A stretch of 6,265 nucleotides of DNA from an uncultured Ruminococcus sp. (GTDB taxonomy: Bacteria; Bacillota_A; Clostridia; Oscillospirales; Ruminococcaceae): the NCBI GenBank assembly GCA_902782875.1, contig CACZPE010000419.1, forward strand, positions 1-6,265, read 5' to 3'. Position numbers and translations under genes: made by a program. The notes beneath the pieces are model-generated. The model was not told the origin of the DNA and searched no databases. It was given only the letters and a program-made list of their open reading frames with translations. Below are positions 1-6,265 of this stretch, piece after piece. Every line of letters begins with the position of its first letter. Position 1 is the stretch's first letter.

Positions 1-53
1 GGTCTGTTCTTGCAGTTTGGTTTTAAGGAATGGCTTTTCATACTTTATTTTCG

Positions 54-76
54 GGGGCGTGTTTTTTTACAGCCCC
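54..76 (+). terminator. Hairpin, possible terminator of an off-window plus-strand gene
   Basis: GGGGC at 54-58 pairs with GCCCC at 72-76. TGT (60-62) pairs with ACA (69-71) across a bulged G59, leaving a T-rich loop. The plus-strand transcript gains a G53-U77 wobble and then runs into TTTTAT. In the minus direction the hairpin is followed by A-rich sequence, so it is a poor terminator for the 93-residue gene that ends at 111. The orientation hints at a convergent gene to the left of the window. The T tract is short, so this is tentative. Confidence 0.35.
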
Positions 77-110
77 TGATTTTATAAGCTTATCCGCCTG
101 ACGTGATGAC

Positions 111-392
111 TTACTTAGAGCCGAAAAGCCCTGCTATTGCATCCTTTACGCCGTCAAGCGCACTGCCGCCGATAGCGCTCTGTACAGCGTCGGCAAGCTG
201 GGAGGGGTCTGTCTCACCTGCAGCTATCTTAGCCTTGATGGTCTCTGCAACTGCATTTATCTTGTCATCGGGCAGGTCTATACCTACGATGTCCTCAACT
301 GCCTTTACGGGGTCTGACTGCAGCTTTGCGGCAAACTCGGGGTCGGACTTTGCCTTGTTCATTACTTCTTCGATCTTAGCCTTGATATCCAT
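111..392 (-). CDS. Small helical protein downstream of guaB, Nif11/NHLP-leader-like
   Basis: A 93-residue, Ala/Asp/Lys-rich protein of unknown function. It has no membrane segment, signal peptide or cysteine. Residues 17-43 carry the pattern DPEFxxxLxxDPxxAVxxxxGxDLPDD, followed by a charged helix. This resembles the leader region of Nif11 or nitrile-hydratase-like RiPP precursors, and small hypothetical proteins I recall from Clostridia. Gly75-Gly76 precede a 17-residue amphipathic tail ending GLFGSK. The ATG at 392 is well supported by an AAGGAGG site at 400-406, with 7 bases of spacing. The gene begins 22 bases after the guaB stop, so co-transcription with guaB is likely. The strong ribosome site suggests high expression. 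No RiPP-modifying enzyme, protease or exporter is in the window, so a peptide-precursor role is speculation; a general small cytosolic protein is equally possible. That it is a real gene is well supported; its function is not. Confidence 0.85.
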   Translation of the reverse strand: MDIKAKIEEVMNKAKSDPEFAAKLQSDPVKAVEDIVGIDLPDDKINAVAETIKAKIAAGETDPSQLADAVQSAIGGSALDGVKDAIAGLFGSK

Positions 393-414
393 AGTCTTTC
401 CTCCTTGTCACTTA

Positions 415-1911
<1,497 letters not shown>

Positions 1912-1922
1912 TTATTGTCATC

Positions 1923-1931
1923 AATATAGCA
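1923..1931 (-). promoter_or_regulatory. Extended -10 promoter of guaB
   Basis: On the minus strand this reads TGCTATATT, an extended -10 (TGn plus TATATT). It lies about 27 bases before the guaB start codon and just upstream of its ribosome site. No good -35 hexamer is seen 16-18 bases further upstream; that interval is occupied by the mscL-guaB hairpin. Predicted from sequence only. Confidence 0.4.
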
Positions 1932-1934
1932 TAA

Positions 1935-1965
1935 CCGCAGGGACCGACATTGCAGACCCCTGCGG
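1935..1965 (-). terminator. Hairpin between mscL and guaB
   Basis: CCGCAGGG (1935-1942) and CCCTGCGG (1958-1965) form a perfect 8-bp stem with a 15-base loop, starting 6 bases after the mscL stop. In the mscL direction the stem is followed by TTATGCTATATT, which is T-rich but lacks a clean T tract. It may be a weak terminator for mscL, an mRNA-stabilising 3' stem, or a partial barrier allowing some readthrough into guaB. Confidence 0.45.
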
Positions 1966-1971
1966 AATCTT

Positions 1972-2433
1972 TTACTTGTTCTTGAGAAGATCTCTTATCT
2001 CAGTGAGAAGAACTTCTTCCTTTGAAGGCTCGGGAGCAGGAGCTTCTTCAGCAGCCTTTTCTTCCTCTTCCTTCTTAAGCTTCTTTGCAGCAGCCTCAGC
2101 CGCAGCAGTAGCCTTGTTTATGGCTTTGAGCAAGCAGAAAAGTATAAGCGCGATAATAAGGAAATTGATAACAGCAGAAATGAATGCGCCATAGTTGAAT
2201 GTTACACCATTCACCTCAAAGGCACCGGCTATTACCTGGATATTGCCGTTTTCGTCCTTCTGGGCACCGCCTGTGATGAGACCGATAAGCGGATTGATAA
2301 AGCTGTCAGTCAGCGATGTTACGATGCTGCTGAACGCTCCGCCGACGATAACACCGATCGCCATGTCCATTACGTTGCCCTTGAGTGCGAATTCTTTGAA
2401 TTCCTGCAAGAAGCTCTTCTTTTCGTCTGCCAT
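1972..2433 (-). CDS. mscL: Large-conductance mechanosensitive channel MscL
   Basis: MscL forms a pentameric inner-membrane pore that opens under membrane tension to release solutes during hypo-osmotic shock. The 153 residues show the family layout. An amphipathic N-terminal helix ([18 protein letters not shown]) leads into TM1 at about 19-46 ([19 protein letters not shown], then NPLIG). A periplasmic loop follows at about 50-78, then TM2 at about 80-103 ([20 protein letters not shown]). The C-terminal region has a Lys/Glu/Ala-rich linker and a final helix LLTEIRDLL (142-150), as in the cytoplasmic helical bundle. The protein is slightly longer than the 136-residue E. coli MscL because of an Ala/Glu/Pro-rich linker at about 108-137. 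The start has GAGGAGG at 2441-2447, with 7 bases of spacing. A consensus extended -10 upstream suggests its own promoter. Confidence 0.97.
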   Translation of the reverse strand: MADEKKSFLQEFKEFALKGNVMDMAIGVIVGGAFSSIVTSLTDSFINPLIGLITGGAQKDENGNIQVIAGAFEVNGVTFNYGAFISAVINFLIIALILFCLLKAINKATAAAEAAAKKLKKEEEEKAAEEAPAPEPSKEEVLLTEIRDLLKNK

Positions 2434-2477
2434 ATTCGTTCCTCCTCTAAAAAATGCTTTTTCTAAATATTTGATTT

Positions 2478-2486
2478 ATTATAGCA
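2478..2486 (-). promoter_or_regulatory. Extended -10 promoter of mscL
   Basis: The minus strand reads TGCTATAAT, a perfect extended -10 element, 45 bases before the mscL start codon. No convincing -35 lies at 16-18 bases, as is common for extended -10 promoters. Another TATAAT on the same strand (2573-2578), preceded by TGCA, could be a second, more distal start. Confidence 0.55.
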
Positions 2487-2619
2487 CATCAATATGTCCG
2501 TTCTTTTAACAAAATCTAAAAATACACGTTTGAAACAACCATAAGAACGTATTCTATACACATATATTTTGTATTATATGCACAAAAGGATACGAAGTGC
2601 AGTGACAACGGAGCACAAA

Positions 2620-2656
2620 TTTTGCGCAGGCACAATACAGATGCGCCTGCGCAAAA
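2620..2656 (-). terminator. Terminator after the glycosyltransferase gene
   Basis: A perfect 12-bp inverted repeat, TTTTGCGCAGGC (2620-2631) and GCCTGCGCAAAA (2645-2656), with a 13-base loop. It lies 21 bases beyond the glycosyltransferase stop. The GC-rich core flanked by A/T on both sides, with TTTGTG following on the minus strand, fits a rho-independent terminator that could work in either direction. Confidence 0.75.
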
Positions 2657-2677
2657 CATGTTTATTAAATCAGCTGT

Positions 2678-3697
2678 TCAGACAGACACAGACCCTGCGG
2701 GCTTTCTGAATATGAGCAGCTTCTGTGCGGTAAAGCTTACAATGAACATGACAAGCTCGGTCACTATCTTGGCCGCAAACTCGTTCATACCACCCGATGT
2801 AAGCGCAGACAGCAGCAGAGTATTCACCGTCAGCACTCCTGCGGCAAGGCTGAAATACTTTATCGCCGCAGAGACAGCAGAGCTTCTGTCCCTGAACACA
2901 AAGCGCTTGTTTATCGAGAAATTCAGCACAGAGCTTACTATGCGGGCGCCGATATTCGCAGGCATCAGGCCGAAGCCCGACAGCAGACAGAACATCAGAT
3001 AGTCCACCGCAAAGCAGACAAAGGACGATGCGGAGAATTTCATTATCTGACCTGTTATCCTTGCCGCATCCCTTACGGTATTGAAATGGGATGAGGAGTT
3101 GTCGCCGATATATATAGTCTCTATCGGCACTTCAAGTATCCTGCCCTCTCCGCCCGAAAAGCTGAAAAGCACATTCATTTCATATTCGTATCTGTCGCCC
3201 TCAATATCGAGCATCTCGGGCAGAAGCTTATCAGAAAACGCCCTGAGTCCGGTCTGGGTATCGGACACGGGAGTTCCCGAGCATACGCCGAATATCGCCC
3301 TTACCACCCTGTTGCCCACCTTGCTTCTGGCGGGTACGTTCTCGCCGTCAAATCTGCGGCAGCCGAGTATGAGCTCATCGGGATGATCCTCCGCAAAGGT
3401 GCACAGATTCATGGCATCAGCGACCGAATGCTGTCCGTCCGCATCAAGAGTGCAGACACAATAGGGTGCCTTATATTTCTCGTATATATACTTAAGCCCT
3501 GTCTTGAGAGCGCCGCCCTTGCCCTTATTATCGGGGTAGGATATCACCCTGCAGGGCAGCTCAAAAAAGCGGCTGTACTCACTGCCGCTGCCGTCATCGA
3601 CCACGATGACCTCGGCGTTGTTGCCCATAAGCTCCGAGACGAGCTGTGCAAGTCTTTCATCAGGTCTGTAAGCAGGTATCAGTGCGATGTTTTTCAT
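2678..3697 (-). CDS. Family 2 glycosyltransferase with C-terminal GtrA-like membrane domain
   Basis: A 339-residue two-domain protein. Residues 1-215 form a GT-A fold of the dolichyl-phosphate mannose synthase-like GT2 group. They show the N-terminal IALIPAY strand, VVDDGS (32-37), NKGKGGALKTG (57-67), the metal-binding DADGQH (85-90), and DTQTGLRAF (146-154). Residues about 218-335 are hydrophobic, with about four membrane helices (near 220-240, 247-265, 277-298 and 307-329). The segment NFSINKRFVFRDR is typical of the GtrA family. Such fusions generally transfer a sugar from a nucleotide donor to a polyprenyl phosphate at the cytoplasmic face; GtrA domains are linked to movement or presentation of lipid-linked sugars. 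The donor, acceptor and final polymer cannot be told from sequence. The start has AGGGGG at 3705-3710, with 7 bases of spacing. It appears to be a single-gene unit ending at the hairpin at 2620-2656. Confidence 0.92.
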   Translation of the reverse strand: MKNIALIPAYRPDERLAQLVSELMGNNAEVIVVDDGSGSEYSRFFELPCRVISYPDNKGKGGALKTGLKYIYEKYKAPYCVCTLDADGQHSVADAMNLCTFAEDHPDELILGCRRFDGENVPARSKVGNRVVRAIFGVCSGTPVSDTQTGLRAFSDKLLPEMLDIEGDRYEYEMNVLFSFSGGEGRILEVPIETIYIGDNSSSHFNTVRDAARITGQIMKFSASSFVCFAVDYLMFCLLSGFGLMPANIGARIVSSVLNFSINKRFVFRDRSSAVSAAIKYFSLAAGVLTVNTLLLSALTSGGMNEFAAKIVTELVMFIVSFTAQKLLIFRKPAGSVSV

Positions 3698-3730
3698 ATA
3701 TTTTCCCCCTGTTGAGCATATATGCTTTCA

Positions 3731-3739
3731 ATGATAACA
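3731..3739 (-). promoter_or_regulatory. Possible extended -10 promoter of the glycosyltransferase gene
   Basis: The minus strand reads TGTTATCAT, an extended -10 with one mismatch in the hexamer, 34 bases before the start codon. No clear -35 is visible. A 12-base perfect palindrome, AGCATATATGCT (3715-3726), lies between it and the ribosome site and could be an operator. Confidence 0.3.
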
Positions 3740-3853
3740 TGATAGTACACCTACGTTATGGGAGTATAACAGCAATGAATAAACAAGACGAAATCCATGT
3801 GAAAATTTCGGGAAAGCATATCCTGTCTGACAATACAAGTTCGGAGAGAACAC

Positions 3854-3886
3854 AAATCCGATGTCACATTTAGTAACATCGGATTT
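3854..3886. terminator. Hairpin, possible bidirectional terminator
   Basis: AAATCCGATGT (3854-3864) and ACATCGGATTT (3876-3886) form a perfect 11-bp stem with an 11-base loop. The plus strand continues TTTT counting the stem end; the minus strand continues TTTGTGTTCT. It lies in the gene-free interval between the glycosyltransferase start and the inverted-repeat block, and may insulate the two. Confidence 0.45.
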
Positions 3887-3910
3887 TCAACAGAGCATAT
3901 GAGGATTTTA

Positions 3911-4423
3911 AGATGTGTGCGTCAAGCAGTAAAAGAATGCAGTCATATCAGTTTGCTGTCAAGGGGGATGAAACACCAGAGGGACGGAATACTCATCAAC
4001 GAAATGCGATAACCGACGGTCCCGTCCCTCTTCGTTTCTCCCCCTTGTATCCCCTTTTCCCCACTCCCTATTCATGGTGCAGTGAGTGCTCCCATGTTCA
4101 GAACCCTCCCAGTCCTATTTTGCACATTGACATTTCGGGTGCATTCAGACAGGTCGGGCGGAGTCATGCGCCGATGAATACTGCGCACTCTGTTTTATCT
4201 GACTTGCCCTTTCGATTGATAGGACACCTGCCCGCCGATATATCAAATTCTTTATTTCATCAGTCCGTTGAACACACCGCTCATTTGCACTCTGATATCT
4301 CATATGATATGATTTTCTCTTTTTATACATCTGCTCTTTTACATATTTTTGTGTTTCATTCCCCTTGACTCTTGACTGCAAACAGATATGACTGCAGATA
4401 TGTACGGTATGACGTACACATCT
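3911..4423. repeat. 513-bp block bounded by long imperfect inverted repeats (MITE-like or structured RNA)
   Basis: The left arm (3911-3976) and the right arm (4351-4423) are reverse complements over about 66 aligned positions, about 82 percent identical by my hand alignment, with one 7-base insertion in the right arm. The inner part is nearly perfect (GTGTTTCATYCCCCTTGAC, then GCAAACWGATATGACTGCA); the outer part is more diverged but ends in a shared ACACATCT. Between the arms lie an internal hairpin (3960-4047), a G-run motif (4040-4068) and a weaker stem (4155-4165 with 4223-4234). This block fills most of the 737 bases between 3698 and 4434, where no convincing gene is seen. The long arms suggest a small non-autonomous mobile element or a large folded RNA. 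I could not identify a target-site duplication or a transposase. Confidence 0.55.
3960..4047. repeat. Internal imperfect inverted repeat
   Basis: The plus strand at 3960-3987 and the minus strand at 4047-4022 share CAAGGGGGA, GAAAC and AGAGGGACGG in order, differing by a one-base indel and a short mismatched patch. This gives a strong stem of about 25 pairs around a 34-base loop. The left side overlaps the inner half of the left arm of the larger inverted repeat, so the two foldings compete. Confidence 0.65.
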
Positions 4424-4427
4424 GCAG
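4392..4427 (-). terminator. Hairpin after the small membrane protein gene
   Basis: CTGCAGATATGTACG (4392-4406) and CGTACACATCTGCAG (4413-4427) form a 15-bp stem with a 6-base loop. The single non-Watson-Crick position is a G-U wobble in the minus-strand RNA but an A-C mismatch in the plus-strand RNA. That favours a role for the minus-strand gene, which ends 7 bases away. The following sequence, TCATATCTGTTTG, is only moderately T-rich. The hairpin overlaps the outer part of the right inverted-repeat arm. Confidence 0.55.
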
Positions 4428-4434
4428 CCTTCAT

Positions 4435-4962
4435 TTATATATACATCTGTTCTTTTATATATTTTTCCAGTTTAAAAAACGCTCCATGCTCAGACTGTGA
4501 CTGAAAGCTCCCGGGACGTCTTGCAACAGCTCCAAGATCTATATCAAGGTCTGAATAAAATGTATATGTATCATCTTCACATTCTATGGTCAGCACTTCT
4601 CTGAAATACGGATGATCTCCCCTGAGTTTCGGCTTGCAGTAGTCATTTGAGAGACTTATGCTCCTTATCGTGTCATAAGGGATATATATCCTTTCGTAAA
4701 GCCGCCTGAAGCTCACAGCGCTGCTGTCAGCCTCATACGAACATGGCATACGGCTAAGTATGACCAGCCCTGCCATCATTACTGCTATCGGCAGCATGAT
4801 CAGGAAGTACCCCGCAAATGTCTCATTGATCAGTGTATCACTGACAAAGGGTATACGGGGATCTGTCTTCGAGATATGCCTGAACCACAGACACATCACT
4901 ACAAACATAAATATCATCCACGCACGGCGGAAGTCGCTTTTGTAGTGAACTCTGCCTTTCAT
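4435..4962 (-). CDS. Small two-helix membrane protein with PH-like cytoplasmic domain, unknown function
   Basis: A hypothetical protein of 175 residues (176 if the ATG three bases upstream is used). I do not recognise the family. A basic N-terminus precedes a first membrane helix at about 14-28 (RAWMIFMFVVMCLWF). A 20-residue outer loop follows, then a second helix at about 49-71 (AGYFLIMLPIAVMMAGLVILS). The remaining 100 residues are soluble and beta-rich (VSFRRLYERIYIPYDTIRSI, then EVLTIECEDDTYTFYS), ending in a helix (FFKLEKYIKEQMY). Helices followed by a strand-rich domain with an IPYDTIRSI-like strand recall bacterial PH-domain membrane proteins, but this is a resemblance only. Both termini should be cytoplasmic. 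It follows the flotillin gene across a terminator with little room for a promoter, so leaky readthrough may express it. A 27-base near-copy of its 3' end occurs at 4324-4350. Confidence 0.8.
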   Translation of the reverse strand: MKGRVHYKSDFRRAWMIFMFVVMCLWFRHISKTDPRIPFVSDTLINETFAGYFLIMLPIAVMMAGLVILSRMPCSYEADSSAVSFRRLYERIYIPYDTIRSISLSNDYCKPKLRGDHPYFREVLTIECEDDTYTFYSDLDIDLGAVARRPGSFQSQSEHGAFFKLEKYIKEQMYI

Positions 4963-4968
4963 CATTTT

Positions 4969-4974
4969 CTCCTT
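4969..4974 (-). promoter_or_regulatory. Ribosome binding site that decides the start of the small membrane protein
   Basis: AAGGAG on the minus strand. It is only 3 bases from the first ATG (4965) but 6 bases from the adjacent second ATG (4962), so the second is the more likely start. Confidence 0.6.
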
Positions 4975-4989
4975 TTCATGTTCATGCGT

Positions 4990-5018
4990 AAAAAGCGGGG
5001 GCTGAATGAACAGCCCCC
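4990..5018 (-). terminator. Rho-independent terminator of the flotillin gene
   Basis: GGGGGCTG (4997-5004) and CAGCCCCC (5011-5018) form a perfect 8-bp GC-rich stem with a 6-base loop. In the minus direction it is followed by GC and then TTTTT (4994-4990). It begins 7 bases past the flotillin stop and sits directly upstream of the next gene's ribosome site, so it also limits transcription into that gene. Confidence 0.85.
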
Positions 5019-5025
5019 TGATACA

Positions 5026-6265
5026 TCAGGCGTCTTCGCCAGTGTAGTTGTCGTAGTTATATGTATCTGTTGTCTGAGCAGCGTCAGCAGCGGTGTTCGC
5101 ATTCTCAGCCGCAACGGAGTTCATGCCTGTTGCGATAGCCTTGCCTGTGAGCACGGAGTTCATCAGATCCTTCAGGGAGATGCCCATGCCATCAAGCAGA
5201 CCGCTAGATATCTGGGATGTGGACTGTGTGATCTCGCCTATGAGCTTTGCGGAATTGCCTTCGCCGTACATTGTGATGGAATCAACATTGTTGAGAGGCT
5301 CAGCAACAGCCTTTGCGATCTCAGGCAGCTTCTCGAAGTACATCTGGAGAATAGCGGCTTCCTGCATCTTCTGCATAGCCTCCGCCTTCTTGTCAAGACC
5401 TTCTGCCTCTGCGAGTGCCTTTGCCCTTACAGCCTCAGCCTCTGCAAGACCCTTTGCCTTGATACCTTCAGCTTCCTGCTCTGCAGCATACTTTGCAGCA
5501 TCTGCTCTTGCCCTTGCAGCCTTTGCTTCCTGCTCTGCAGCATAGAGAGCAGCCTCTGCCTCACGCTGTCTTACAGCAAGCTCAGCCTCAGCGTTCTGGA
5601 TATCCTCATACTTCTTAGCTTCAACGGTTCTCTGCTTTGAGTACAGGAATGCATCAGCCTTCTGCTGCTCAACGAACTTGTTTGCTTCAGCCTGTTTCTT
5701 GACATCCGCATCGAGTCTGCGCTCCTGGATAGCGATCTTCTGAGTCTCGAGCTCAACTTCCTTTTCCTGCCTTGCGATATTCGCATTGGCGGTGGTGATC
5801 TCTATCTGCTTGCGCTGTTCCTCTTCCTGGATCTTGTAGGCAGCGTCTGCTTCAGCCTGCTTGATATCGGATATCTTCTTGAGTTCTGCCTGCTTGATCG
5901 CAAGGTCGTTGTTCTTCATTGCGATCTCGAGGTCGGCAGCTACCTTAGCGTCGTTAGCCTGCTTGTTAGCCTCAGCCCTCGCAACAGCAACGTCTCTGTC
6001 GGCGTTTGCTCTTGCGATGGACGCATCCTTCTGTATCTTGGATATATTGTCGATACCGAGGTTGTCTATCACACCCTGGGAATCGGTGAAGTTCTGAACG
6101 TTGAACGATACTATATCAAGGCCCATATTTGCAAGGTCGGGAGCTGCATTTTCCTTGACCTTGTCAGCGAACTTCTGACGGTTGGATACCATCTCGCGAA
6201 GTTCCATGGTACCGACGATCTCACGCATATTACCTTCGAGCACTTCTCTTGCAACAGCTACGATA
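5026..6265 (-). CDS. Flotillin-like SPFH-domain protein, N-terminus outside window
   Basis: Flotillins are membrane-anchored scaffolds that oligomerise at functional membrane microdomains and influence the activity of membrane-bound complexes. The 412 visible codons contain the end of the SPFH/band 7 domain: LEGNMREIVGTM, then GLDIVSFNVQNFTD, then IDNISKIQKDASIARANADR. A very long Ala/Glu/Gln/Lys-rich coiled coil follows, with EAxA repeats (AEGIKAKGLAEAEAVRAKAL). The family-typical C-terminal segment LQMYFEKLPEIAKAVAEPLNNVDSITMYG comes next as two blocks, then a Ser/Gly-rich stretch and a short acidic tail ending TGEDA. The frame is open to the right edge. The GTG at 6243 is an internal valine codon, not a start, since the N-terminal membrane hairpin and most of the SPFH domain are missing. 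A 20-base exact repeat 54 bases apart (5471-5490 and 5525-5544) encodes YAAEQEA twice. In Bacillus such genes pair with an NfeD-like gene, which here could lie off-window. Confidence 0.93.
   Translation of the reverse strand, partial: IVAVAREVLEGNMREIVGTMELREMVSNRQKFADKVKENAAPDLANMGLDIVSFNVQNFTDSQGVIDNLGIDNISKIQKDASIARANADRDVAVARAEANKQANDAKVAADLEIAMKNNDLAIKQAELKKISDIKQAEADAAYKIQEEEQRKQIEITTANANIARQEKEVELETQKIAIQERRLDADVKKQAEANKFVEQQKADAFLYSKQRTVEAKKYEDIQNAEAELAVRQREAEAALYAAEQEAKAARARADAAKYAAEQEAEGIKAKGLAEAEAVRAKALAEAEGLDKKAEAMQKMQEAAILQMYFEKLPEIAKAVAEPLNNVDSITMYGEGNSAKLIGEITQSTSQISSGLLDGMGISLKDLMNSVLTGKAIATGMNSVAAENANTAADAAQTTDTYNYDNYTGEDA

Noticed and set aside
2573..2578. Distal TATAAT upstream of mscL as the main promoter
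   Set aside because: There is no -35 at a suitable distance and the TG is one base too far for an extended -10. The element at 2478-2486 is better placed.
4145..4381. Minus-strand open frame of 78 codons within the inverted-repeat block
   Set aside because: It needs a TTG start with no ribosome site, begins inside the right repeat arm, and has no recognisable domain. The only notable part is the KYVKEQMY stretch explained by the 27-base repeat.
4392..4427. Group II intron domain V-like hairpin
   Set aside because: The stem and GUACGG-like bases recall domain V superficially, but the catalytic triad layout, bulge and surrounding domains are absent. A terminator or repeat arm explains it better.
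3698..4434. CRISPR array or toxin-antitoxin module in the gene-free stretch
   Set aside because: The repeats are inverted or two-copy, not regularly spaced direct repeats, and no toxin or antitoxin fold is recognisable in any frame.
4876..5640. Plus-strand Cys/Leu-rich frame of 254 codons opposite the flotillin gene
   Set aside because: The Cys/Leu/Ser repeats are the complement of the Ala/Glu/Lys-rich coiled coil (GCA/GAG codons), not an independent protein.
6241..6243. GTG as a start codon for the flotillin gene
   Set aside because: The frame continues open to the window edge with family-consistent residues (VAREVLEGNMREI), so the true start is off-window.

Overview
The window looks like a chromosomal stretch from an anaerobic Firmicute of the Clostridia, most likely a Ruminococcus-type gut or rumen bacterium. 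The grounds are strong AAGGAGG-type Shine-Dalgarno sites, extended -10 promoters, intermediate base composition and the protein families present. The genus is an inference; no rRNA or other taxonomic marker is in view.

All convincing genes lie on the minus strand. In transcription order, from high to low coordinates, they are: a flotillin-like SPFH protein whose N-terminus lies beyond the right edge (5026-6265); a small two-helix membrane protein of unknown function (4435-4962); a gene-free stretch of about 740 bases (3698-4434); a family 2 glycosyltransferase fused to a GtrA-like membrane domain (2678-3697); the mechanosensitive channel MscL (1972-2433); IMP dehydrogenase GuaB (415-1896); and a 93-residue helical protein 22 bases behind guaB (111-392). 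Hairpins follow the flotillin gene, the membrane-protein gene, the glycosyltransferase gene and mscL. The window is therefore mostly short transcription units, with guaB and the 93-residue gene as the clearest co-transcribed pair. These are housekeeping or cell-envelope functions (purine synthesis, osmotic protection, lipid-linked sugar transfer, membrane microdomains) without an obvious common pathway.

The least explained part is the gap at 3698-4434. It holds a long imperfect inverted repeat with arms at 3911-3976 and 4351-4423, about 80 percent identical apart from one 7-base indel. These arms bound a 513-bp block resembling a non-autonomous (MITE-like) element or a large structured RNA. 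Inside the block are a second inverted repeat (3960-3987 with 4022-4047), a four-G-run motif on the minus strand (4040-4068), and a 27-base near-copy of the 3' end of the neighbouring membrane-protein gene. No transposase, CRISPR array, tRNA, rRNA or known defence system is visible.

The second point of interest is the 93-residue protein behind guaB. Its N-terminal half resembles the leader region of some RiPP precursors (Nif11/NHLP type), and a Gly-Gly pair precedes an amphipathic 17-residue tail.
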